DNA of 14,408 bases from an uncultured Bacilli bacterium (lineage in GTDB: Bacteria > Bacillota_I > Bacilli_A > RF39 > UBA660): positions 1 to 14,408 of the forward strand of contig CALVJC010000086.1 of assembly GCA_944331945.1 (NCBI GenBank), given 5' to 3'. Below, piece by piece: positions 6,589 through 13,594 of the stretch. How positions within the stretch are numbered: the stretch's first letter is position 1; each line of letters begins with the position of its first letter. A model generated the notes under the pieces. The model was given only the letters and a program-made list of their open reading frames with translations, had not been told where the DNA came from and searched no databases. A program made the position numbers and the translations under genes.

Positions 6589-7056
6589 TCACTCCTCTTC
6601 CATCTGTTCTAATAATTCTTGGAACGGATTATTTTTCTCTTTCTTTTGATAATCCTCTTCCGTCATTAATTTCCATCCATCCCCTTGATATTGCTCTAAA
6701 TTTTTCACCTGTGTGTAATGCATAGGGATCTCTAGTACTATATTTTCCCACAAAATGGAAAGAATATCAAGATCATTTTGATCTTTTTCTAATCTTTCAG
6801 CAATATTTTCTTCCATTTGAAAGGAAAAAGGATATGGGATCTCCTCTAAGGAGATAGAATCTTTCAAAATCATCGTCGAAGAAACCGTAATATTCATAAG
6901 AATACTATCTTCTGACAAAAAAGTAATTGTTCCTACGACCTTAACTGGCTTTAAAGAAACAATATCGGTATTCTGATACCATTCACAAGGAATTTCAAAT
7001 TCTTCATCTACAGTCAAAGAATTAATTTCCCCTCTTAATAATTTTTGAATGTTCAT
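6589..7056 (-). CDS. yceD: YceD/DUF177 family protein (23S rRNA accumulation)
   Basis: The 155-residue acidic protein matches the DUF177 (YceD) layout: MNIQKLLRGE start, a beta-rich middle with the VVGTITFLSEDSILMNITVSST stretch interrupted by charged turns, then ENIVLEIPMHY and an acidic tail (ELLEQMEEE). YceD family members are needed for normal 23S rRNA accumulation and are almost always encoded next to rpmF, as here. Many relatives have a Cys after the LEIP motif, whereas this protein has His-Tyr. The frame is open to GTG 7065, but that codon is part of the AGGTGA ribosome binding site. ATG 7056, 6 nt downstream of it, is the likely start. The TGA stop overlaps the Shine-Dalgarno region of rpmF, so the two genes are transcribed and probably translated together. 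Confidence 0.88.
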   Translation of the reverse strand: MNIQKLLRGEINSLTVDEEFEIPCEWYQNTDIVSLKPVKVVGTITFLSEDSILMNITVSSTMILKDSISLEEIPYPFSFQMEENIAERLEKDQNDLDILSILWENIVLEIPMHYTQVKNLEQYQGDGWKLMTEEDYQKKEKNNPFQELLEQMEEE

Positions 7057-7103
7057 ATTTATCACCTAAAATCATATCCCCTACCGCTTAAGGAAACACA
7101 TAC

Positions 7104-7132
7104 ATTCTAGCATAAGCGATGGATTTTTTCAA
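7104..7132 (-). promoter_or_regulatory. Promoter of the yceD-rpmF operon
   Basis: On the minus strand the -35 is TTGAAA (7132-7127), the spacer is 17 nt, and the -10 is TAGAAT (7109-7104), preceded by TGC for an extended -10. The predicted leader to ATG 7056 is about 41 nt. Confidence 0.85.
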
Positions 7133-7154
7133 GTAGCATCCTTAAAAAAGCTTC

Positions 7155-7183
7155 TTACCAAATGAAAGAAAATATGCTATGAT
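7155..7183 (+). promoter_or_regulatory. Candidate plus-strand promoter antisense to the AI-2E gene
   Basis: The plus strand has TTACCA (7155-7160), a 17-nt spacer and TATGAT (7178-7183), preceded by TGC, which gives an extended -10. A perfect 12-nt palindrome, ATGATGCATCAT (7179-7190), overlaps the -10 and expected start site. No plus-strand gene follows; a transcript would run antisense into the 3' end of the AI-2E gene. No clear terminator is visible. It could be chance in AT-rich DNA. Confidence 0.35.
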
Positions 7184-7228
7184 GCATCATTGTTAATAAT
7201 CTCTTTATTGTACGACTTTTCGCAACAC

Positions 7229-8290
7229 CTATTTGATCTGTTCTTTCACCTTGCGCATTCCTTTTTTAATATCACTCTTAAAGAAACGATAACTCGTAGA
7301 AATCAAAATATAAACTGGAAGGGCAATAACAATACCAAAGAAGCCACCTAAAGTACCACCAATGGATACCACCATAATGGTAACAAGTGGATTGATATTG
7401 TTGGTTTTACCATACACTTTTGGTGAAATCAAATAACCATCTAACTGAGGGAAAATTAAACAAATAATTAAAGTAGCAATGAAAACGCGTGGACTAACAA
7501 CGGAAGCGGTAAGCAGTGCCAAAATATTCGTAAATAAACCACCAAAATAAGGAACGATGGTCGTAAGAGAAGCTAAAACCCCAAACAAAAGCCAGTTCGG
7601 ATGTCCGGCAATCAAAAAGACAATCGAGTATTCAAAAAACTGAATGACCATAAATAATCCAAGTCCTTTTAAATAATTACTAAATTCCCGATCTAATGTT
7701 TTCACATATTGGTAACTCTTATTGCGATAACTTTGTAAAAGTTTCTTAAAAAACATCCGAATTTTATCCATATAAGCAAGAAAATAAATCGTTACTACCA
7801 AAACAATCACTAAATTGCCCAAAAAAGACATCGTCTTTCCTACAAAATCAAACGTTCCTTCTCGTGTCAATTGTGCTAATCCATTGATCGCATTTCCTAA
7901 AAAAGAATCAACACTCTCTTGCACAAAAGTCAGATCCCAATTAAACTTTTCTCCCACATCTTCTATCACCGTTCCAATGGAAGAAGCAAAGGAAACTAAT
8001 TGATTGTATAAAAGAGGTAAAGTAATACTCAAAATAGCAATAATAATAACTAAAGTAGCCAATACTACAGTCGTCACTGCCAAGGATTTGCGCACTCCCT
8101 TTTCTTCCAGTTTTCGCACAAAAGGAGAAAGAGCATAAGCAATTCCAAAGGCAATAATAAAAGGCAAGCAAACACGGAAAATAGTCATAAAAATATTAAA
8201 CCATGTTCCAATGTTCGTTACAATAATATAAAGCAATCCCATTAAAATCAAAAAATTTAATAACTTATAATTAATTCGATTGCGATACAT
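7229..8290 (-). CDS. AI-2E family transporter (PF01594-type membrane protein)
   Basis: This is a 353-residue polytopic membrane protein of the AI-2E (TqsA/YdbI-like) family. Hydrophobic segments lie near residues 10-27, 34-54, 69-91, 152-173, 209-229, 233-258, 262-284 and 301-332. A soluble, helical region at about 92-150 is typical of the family. LTTIVPYFGG (242-251) and DGYLISPKVYGK (284-295) correspond to the two most conserved family motifs. Members have been linked to export of autoinducer-2 and to sodium or lithium/proton antiport, so the substrate cannot be named from sequence. ATG 8290 is 7 nt after the dtd stop, with AAAGG/GGGA purines upstream, so it is the last gene of the comN-secDF-rel-dtd operon. 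No convincing terminator follows; transcription might read into yceD. Confidence 0.9.
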   Translation of the reverse strand: MYRNRINYKLLNFLILMGLLYIIVTNIGTWFNIFMTIFRVCLPFIIAFGIAYALSPFVRKLEEKGVRKSLAVTTVVLATLVIIIAILSITLPLLYNQLVSFASSIGTVIEDVGEKFNWDLTFVQESVDSFLGNAINGLAQLTREGTFDFVGKTMSFLGNLVIVLVVTIYFLAYMDKIRMFFKKLLQSYRNKSYQYVKTLDREFSNYLKGLGLFMVIQFFEYSIVFLIAGHPNWLLFGVLASLTTIVPYFGGLFTNILALLTASVVSPRVFIATLIICLIFPQLDGYLISPKVYGKTNNINPLVTIMVVSIGGTLGGFFGIVIALPVYILISTSYRFFKSDIKKGMRKVKEQIK

Positions 8291-8297
8291 AAGATCC

Positions 8298-8732
8298 CTA
8301 CCTTTCTAAGAGAATTGTAACCGGTCCATGATTGGTAAATGAAATATCCATATCTGCCCCAAAAACACCTGTTTGAACAGGAATCTGTTCCGATAACACT
8401 CTATTGAAAAAATCATACAACAACACTGCTTTCGGACCTTTCATCGCCGCCAAATAACTCGGACGATTTCCTTTTTTACAGTCCGCATATAACGTAAACT
8501 GGGAAATGGATAAAGCTTCTCCCTTCACTTCTAAGATCGAACGATTCATCACACCTTCATCATCATCAAAAATACGCAAATTCACAATCTTATTTACCAT
8601 CCAAAGAATGGTTTCTTTGGTATCTCCTTCTGTAAAACCAACGAGAAGCATCATACCCTCTCCAATTTCACTTTTTACTTTATTGTCAATAATACATTTT
8701 GCATTCTTGCATCTTTGAACAATTACTCTCAT
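8298..8732 (-). CDS. dtd: D-aminoacyl-tRNA deacylase
   Basis: Dtd removes D-amino acids (and Gly from mischarged tRNA-Ala) from tRNA in the cytoplasm, a chiral proofreading step. The 144-residue length is standard. The two family signatures are present: SQFTLYA at 77-83 with Thr80, and NHGPVT at 134-139 with the Gly-Pro that forms the cross-subunit specificity loop. It opens with MRVIVQRCKNAKC, close to the usual MR-V-QRV start. ATG 8732 overlaps the rel stop codon (ATGA), with AAGG upstream in the end of rel, so translation is coupled. The rel-dtd pair is a conserved Firmicutes arrangement. Confidence 0.97.
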   Translation of the reverse strand: MRVIVQRCKNAKCIIDNKVKSEIGEGMMLLVGFTEGDTKETILWMVNKIVNLRIFDDDEGVMNRSILEVKGEALSISQFTLYADCKKGNRPSYLAAMKGPKAVLLYDFFNRVLSEQIPVQTGVFGADMDISFTNHGPVTILLER

Positions 8733-10882
8733 TGCATTAACCTTTCTACATTAACAATATATGGTTCTTTTCTTAACTCTAATAATAATTTTTCTAAATG
8801 ATCGACATTTTTAACATAAGCTTCCATTTCATAAACAATTACCCGTTCTCTAGAAACAACTTTTACCCCATCGATATTTACATTCATTCGACTCGTTTTC
8901 TGAATAATATCTGCCAGCTTATTTTCATTGGTATTGGAATATAAAATTAATGACACTTCGTATTTGCTAGCAGGGGTATTACTCCAAGCAACTTCGACAC
9001 AACGCTCTTCCATCATGGCTAAGTTGTGGCAATTACTGCGATGAATACTGATACCATTTCCTCTTGTAATATAACCAATAATATCATCACCATAAACAGG
9101 ATCACAACAAGAAGCGAGACTTACCTTGATCCGATCAATCCCCGCCACAATAATATCAGAGGAACTATCCTCTTTCATCACCACCGGCTTAATCTTAACT
9201 TCTTCTTTCTCCTCTTCCGGTTGAAAAACAATGCGCACCACCGAAATAGGACTGTATTTACCATTTCCCATTTCTAAGTATAATTCATCCAGATTGTCTA
9301 ATTTTAGCGTTTCGAAGACCAGTTTCTGATTTTCTTCTTTATAGAACTCTTGAATACTACATTTCTTTTTTCTTAATTCTTTTTCAAGAGCCTCTTTTCC
9401 ACGCTCCATCAAAATTTCTTTTTCATTTTTACTAAAATAACCCCGAATTTTATTCTTTGTCTGCGTACATTTCACAATATTTAGCCATTCTTTCGAAGGA
9501 TGCGCATTTTTATTGGTATTAATCTTAACAATATCATTGTTTTGCAACTGATAATCAAGAGGAACAATATTATTGTTTACAATGGCTCCTACGGTCGTTT
9601 CCCCTACTCTCGTATGGACTTTATAGGCAAAATCAAGCGGTGTCGCTCCTCGAGGTAATTCAATTACGTCGCCCTTCGGAGTAAAAGTATAAATATTGTT
9701 ATTTAAAACTTCCTCTTTAACACTATTGATAAACTCTTCACTACTCATTTTATCTTGCGATAATTCCATAATTGATTTAAAGAATTGAAGTTTCTGCTCT
9801 GTCGTATTTTGCATTAATTTAGAAGCATCTTTATGCTCTTTATAAGCCCAATGAGAAGCAATTCCATTCTCTGCTACTTCATCCATTTGATAGGTTCGAA
9901 TCTGTATTTCAAACAAATAACCATCGACACCAAATACGGTCGTATGCAAAGACTGATACATATTAACTTTCGGCATCGCAATATAATCTTTAAAACGGTT
10001 TGGTAAAGGGCGAAATTTCGAATGAATAATACCAAGCGCCAAATAACAATCTTGCTCGGTATCGACTAAAATACGTAATGCTAGCAAGTCATAAATATCA
10101 CTAAACTTCTTCCCTCGATCAAGTTTATTATAGATACTATAAATACTTTTCGCTCTTCCTTTAATCTCATGGGAAATATGATGATCGTTTAATAAATCTG
10201 ATACTTCCTGCATCATTTCATTGACGGTACGATCCCGCTCTACTTTCGTTTTATTTAATTTCTCCGCAATATCATAAAAAACAGTAGGTTTTAAATAACG
10301 CAAAGACAGATCCTCTAATTCACTTTTAATTTTATGAATACCCAAATGATGTGCCAAAGGAGCAAAGATCTCTAACACTTCTTTGGCTTTTCTCTTTTGC
10401 TTTTCTTCTGGAATGGCCCAAAGAGTTCGCATATTATGAAGACGATCGGCAAGTTTAATAATAATAACCCGCACATCTTCACTCATGCCCACAATTATTT
10501 TTTTATAATATTCAATCAAATAATCATTATCCGTGGAAAAATGAATACGACTTAATTTACTAACCCCATCAACCAGTCTAGTAACAACCACCCCAAAGTG
10601 CTCTTCCATTTCTTTCTTGGTACAATCACAGTCTTCTAACACATCGTGTAATAATCCTGCCGTAATCGTTTCACTATCGGCATAGATCGTCGTTAGGATA
10701 AGAGCCACATTCAAAGGATGATTAATATACTCATCCCCTGATTTCCGATATTGTCCAGAATGCTTTTCTTTGGCAAAAAGATAAGCTTCTTTAATTTTTT
10801 CAAGCTCATCTTTTTCTTTGATATATCCTTCCGCTTTGGAAAGTAACGTTTCAATTGTTATTTTATCTTTAGAATGGGACAA
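8729..10882 (-). CDS. rel: Bifunctional (p)ppGpp synthetase/hydrolase (Rel)
   Basis: Rel makes and degrades the alarmones pppGpp and ppGpp. Its 717 residues hold all the domains of long RSH enzymes. The N-terminal HD hydrolase has His55, His79-Asp80, Glu83-Asp84 and Asp146 in KLADRLHN. The synthetase has SDIYDL (261-266), Glu325 in FEIQIRT, and RFKD at 296-299, the R-x-K-D signature of bifunctional enzymes. The TGS domain spans about 396-457. The zinc-finger/RIS region has SCC (591-593) and HRSNC (614-618), and a C-terminal ACT domain covers about 642-717. Nothing is missing, so it should both synthesise and hydrolyse and be ribosome-responsive. The start is TTG 10882 with GGGGAGGA 7 nt upstream; no in-frame ATG occurs before residue 92. 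It lies 18 nt after secDF and overlaps dtd. Confidence 0.97.
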   Translation of the reverse strand: MSHSKDKITIETLLSKAEGYIKEKDELEKIKEAYLFAKEKHSGQYRKSGDEYINHPLNVALILTTIYADSETITAGLLHDVLEDCDCTKKEMEEHFGVVVTRLVDGVSKLSRIHFSTDNDYLIEYYKKIIVGMSEDVRVIIIKLADRLHNMRTLWAIPEEKQKRKAKEVLEIFAPLAHHLGIHKIKSELEDLSLRYLKPTVFYDIAEKLNKTKVERDRTVNEMMQEVSDLLNDHHISHEIKGRAKSIYSIYNKLDRGKKFSDIYDLLALRILVDTEQDCYLALGIIHSKFRPLPNRFKDYIAMPKVNMYQSLHTTVFGVDGYLFEIQIRTYQMDEVAENGIASHWAYKEHKDASKLMQNTTEQKLQFFKSIMELSQDKMSSEEFINSVKEEVLNNNIYTFTPKGDVIELPRGATPLDFAYKVHTRVGETTVGAIVNNNIVPLDYQLQNNDIVKINTNKNAHPSKEWLNIVKCTQTKNKIRGYFSKNEKEILMERGKEALEKELRKKKCSIQEFYKEENQKLVFETLKLDNLDELYLEMGNGKYSPISVVRIVFQPEEEKEEVKIKPVVMKEDSSSDIIVAGIDRIKVSLASCCDPVYGDDIIGYITRGNGISIHRSNCHNLAMMEERCVEVAWSNTPASKYEVSLILYSNTNENKLADIIQKTSRMNVNIDGVKVVSRERVIVYEMEAYVKNVDHLEKLLLELRKEPYIVNVERLMQ

Positions 10883-10900
10883 AATAATTCCTCCCCTCGT

Positions 10901-13159
10901 TTAATCATTGATTCCTTTAATAATTTTTTCTTGAACCTCCTGTTTCTCTTTCTTCTTTGGCTTCTTTTCGTTTTTCTTTCTCTTTTCCAACTTTATATAA
11001 ATGTACCCTGCTAAGAAAATAGAAGAATAGGTTCCAGCAATTAAGCCAATCACCATAGCAATATTAAAGGTAAATACCCCACTGCTACCAAAAATAAGCA
11101 AGGCAATAATTGGAAGCAACGTCGTCAAAGAAGTATAAATGCTTCGACTCATCGTCTGACCAATACTAAGGTTCACGATATCTTCAAGTTCTCCTTCTTT
11201 TAACTTATTGCCATCCTTTTTGGCCATATTTTCCCGAATACGATCAAAGACCACAATCGTATTATTAATGGAATACCCAATAATGGTTAGAATAGCCACA
11301 ATAAACATAGAATTCACTTCTACTCGGAAAATGAGTACTCCTGCTACCATCATCAAAGCATCGTGAATCAAACATAAAACCGAACTAAGACCAAAATGGA
11401 ATGTAAAACGGAATGTAACATATAGAATAATACCAATTAAAGAAAGAGCAATCGAAAGAATGGCATTTTTAACTAGTTCTTGCGCCACAATATTACTTAC
11501 GACCCCAATATCAACATCAGCTTGATATTTATCCGTAAAATAATTTGTCACTTCAGAAATCTTATCTTCTGTTAACACATCTTCTACTCGTACGGTAATC
11601 TCTTCGGTATTTTCTTCCAAAGAAACTTTGGTTAGTCCTAAACTTTCTAAATCTTGATCAAGTTCTTCTTCGGAAATGGTATCAACACCTGCTAACGTAA
11701 TATCACTACCAGCTTGATAATCAATTCCTAAACGGAAGCCTTTGACTCCAAAAATAATCGCTCCCACTAAGACACAAAGACAAGAGAAAATAGCAAAGTA
11801 TTTACTTAGTTTTAAATAATTCTTTGGTTTCTTATTCTCTTCTTCTGTTGTTAAATCTTTCTTGCGAACATGTAAGAAGAAATTAAGTTTATCATCAAAG
11901 AATCCGGTCTTTACAAAACCTTTCATCATCACTCGCGTAATACCGACCATCGTAACCATCGTCACAGCAATATTGATGATAAGCATCGTTGCAAAGCCCT
12001 TGACACTACTTTCTCCAAAGATAAACATGATAATGGCAACAAGTAAAGTCGTCAAGTTCGCATCTAAAATCGTAGTGAAACTAGCTTTACTACCATTTTT
12101 AAAAGCTGACTCCAAACTTCTGCCTTTTTGAAGTTCTTCTTTAATCCGTGAATACGTCAAAACATTGGCATCAACAGCCATTCCAATTCCAAGAACAAGA
12201 GCAGCAATTCCTGGCAAAGTAAGGACTCCTCCAACTAACCAGAAAACAGCAAAAACAAGAAGGGTATAAAGTAAAATACAAACAGCAGAAATAAAACCTG
12301 CAAAATGATAGACCAAACATAGAAGAAGAGCGACTAAAACAACGCCAACGACACCAGCCACAAAGGTTTTTTGTAACGTTGCTTCCCCAAAAGATGCTCC
12401 TACCGTTTGACTAGAAACTTCTGTTAACTGAGCAGGAAGAGAACCGGAGTTAATCAAATCAACCAAATCACTTGCCTCTTCTTCTGTAAAGTTTCCTTGA
12501 ATGATTACATCACTCGCAAAAGCCTGTGATACCGTAGCAGCACTCAAACAATGAGAACTTTCCGTTCCACAAGTTGCCCCAGTCGTAGCATAACTATCAT
12601 AACCTTCTTCAAAATCAAGCCAAATCACGATCATGTTATTTTCATAATCTTTAACCCGATTAGTTACTTCATAAAAGGTATCCACATCGGCAATACTTAA
12701 AGCCACCGCTGGACGCCCACTACTATCCGTAGTAAGACGGGCTCCCCCACTCTCTAAGACTTCACTTGTCATCAATAAATTATCATCCGTATCGCGGAAC
12801 GTAAGAGAAGCAACCGTTGACAAAGTCTCTCTCGCTTCTTCCTGATTCGTAACACCCGCAAGTCGAACCCGAATCTTATCATTTCCTTCTAAGATGATCT
12901 CTGGTTCACTTACCCCAAGCGAATTAATTCGCCGATTCATACTATGGTAAGTAGAAGTTAATTTATCTCGCGTCATTTCACTACCATCTAGTGGTGTTAC
13001 TTGATATAAAATCTCAAATCCACCTTGTAAATCAAGACCATATTTCAAATTTTGAAATACAGGTTGAAAAACAAAACAAATCGCTACCGACAAAGCGGTT
13101 AAAATAATTGTTCGTAAAATAACTGCACCTAATTTACTTTTTGTTTTCTTCTTTTTCAT
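10901..13159 (-). CDS. secDF: Fused protein translocase subunit SecDF
   Basis: SecDF uses the proton gradient to assist export through SecYEG. This is a single-chain fusion of SecD and SecF, as in Bacillus. After a lysine-rich start and the first membrane segment (about 10-31), the SecD motif GLDLQGG is at 41-47. The periplasmic-type P1 domain extends to about residue 260. Five SecD membrane helices follow, with the conserved AVDANV (328-333). The SecF half begins at about 450, with GIDYQAGSDI (478-487) and GYSINNTIVVFDRIREN in the second set of helices. A Lys/Glu-rich tail ends the protein. GTG 13168 is in frame but lies inside the GAGGTGAT ribosome binding site. ATG 13159, 5 nt downstream, is preferred and gives 752 residues. 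It is 10 nt after comN. Confidence 0.97.
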   Translation of the reverse strand: MKKKKTKSKLGAVILRTIILTALSVAICFVFQPVFQNLKYGLDLQGGFEILYQVTPLDGSEMTRDKLTSTYHSMNRRINSLGVSEPEIILEGNDKIRVRLAGVTNQEEARETLSTVASLTFRDTDDNLLMTSEVLESGGARLTTDSSGRPAVALSIADVDTFYEVTNRVKDYENNMIVIWLDFEEGYDSYATTGATCGTESSHCLSAATVSQAFASDVIIQGNFTEEEASDLVDLINSGSLPAQLTEVSSQTVGASFGEATLQKTFVAGVVGVVLVALLLCLVYHFAGFISAVCILLYTLLVFAVFWLVGGVLTLPGIAALVLGIGMAVDANVLTYSRIKEELQKGRSLESAFKNGSKASFTTILDANLTTLLVAIIMFIFGESSVKGFATMLIINIAVTMVTMVGITRVMMKGFVKTGFFDDKLNFFLHVRKKDLTTEEENKKPKNYLKLSKYFAIFSCLCVLVGAIIFGVKGFRLGIDYQAGSDITLAGVDTISEEELDQDLESLGLTKVSLEENTEEITVRVEDVLTEDKISEVTNYFTDKYQADVDIGVVSNIVAQELVKNAILSIALSLIGIILYVTFRFTFHFGLSSVLCLIHDALMMVAGVLIFRVEVNSMFIVAILTIIGYSINNTIVVFDRIRENMAKKDGNKLKEGELEDIVNLSIGQTMSRSIYTSLTTLLPIIALLIFGSSGVFTFNIAMVIGLIAGTYSSIFLAGYIYIKLEKRKKNEKKPKKKEKQEVQEKIIKGIND

Positions 13160-13169
13160 TTGTATCACC

Positions 13170-13451
13170 TCATATTACTTCTAAATTCTTATTTTGATTT
13201 CGCTTTACGCGAGAAAGATTATCTCGTACAAAACGTTCCAAAACTCTTCCATCGGCATGCATAATATCACTCACAATATCCGATAACTGTAAATCTTTTG
13301 CCTGACTCCACTTTTCTTTAATAAAATAATTCCAAATATCTTCTTCCTGAATATAAGAAAAACCGAGTCGCACCAGTTCTCTTCTTTTGGACTTTAATGC
13401 TGGTAGTACATGCTGATAAAGTTCTTCTTTTGTTTTAAACTCAAAATCCAT
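13170..13451 (-). CDS. comN: ComN-like post-transcriptional regulator
   Basis: This 93-residue protein resembles the Firmicutes ComN/YrzD family. The matching features are a helical N-terminus (KTKEELYQHVLPALKSK), the central EEDIWNYFIKEKWSQ with its paired Trp residues, and LSDIVSDIMHADG. In B. subtilis ComN acts after transcription on the comE late-competence mRNA and lies beside secDF. The same adjacency here supports the call; whether competence is the target in this organism is unknown. ATG 13451 has AGGTGA 5 nt upstream. It is the first gene of the secDF-rel operon, 10 nt before secDF, and its TGA stop overlaps the secDF ribosome binding site. Confidence 0.82.
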   Translation of the reverse strand: MDFEFKTKEELYQHVLPALKSKRRELVRLGFSYIQEEDIWNYFIKEKWSQAKDLQLSDIVSDIMHADGRVLERFVRDNLSRVKRNQNKNLEVI

Positions 13452-13476
13452 CTACTTCACCTACCAAACTAACAAC

Positions 13477-13504
13477 ATTATAGCGCAGTTTCTCTTTCTT
13501 TGAA
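13477..13504 (-). promoter_or_regulatory. Promoter of the comN-secDF-rel-dtd operon
   Basis: On the minus strand a perfect TATAAT (13482-13477) lies 25 nt before the comN start. The -35 is weak: TTCAAA (13504-13499) at 16-nt spacing, or TTTTCA (13506-13501) at 18 nt. The leader would be about 19 nt. No other promoter is obvious between here and the AI-2E gene. Confidence 0.68.
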
Positions 13505-13552
13505 AACAATTTTCATCAATTATCTCTAAAAAGTTAGATATTTCTTCTCCAA

Positions 13553-13576
13553 CCAAAAAAGAGACGTCATCTCTTC
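13553..13576 (-). terminator. Terminator of the surface-protein gene
   Basis: On the minus strand AAGAGA (13575-13570) pairs with TCTCTT (13564-13559) around the 5-nt loop TGACG, followed by a T run (13560-13554). It lies about 20 nt past the stop codon at 13595 and separates this gene from the comN operon. Confidence 0.85.
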
Positions 13577-13594
13577 TTTTAAATGGATCAATTA

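Noticed and set aside
6584..6592. GTG 6592 as the rpmF start (71 residues)
   Set aside because: The G of this GTG is the last base of the GAGGAG ribosome binding site, leaving no spacing. ATG 6583 is 8 nt downstream and fits.
7057..7065. GTG 7065 as the yceD start (158 residues)
   Set aside because: The codon is inside the AGGTGA Shine-Dalgarno element; ATG 7056 is correctly spaced.
7941..8171. Minus-strand 76-residue frame within the AI-2E gene
   Set aside because: It lies fully inside a well-supported membrane-protein gene in another frame, with no separate start signals.
13160..13168. GTG 13168 as the secDF start (755 residues)
   Set aside because: The codon is inside GAGGTGAT; ATG 13159 is correctly spaced and begins with the typical Lys-rich leader.
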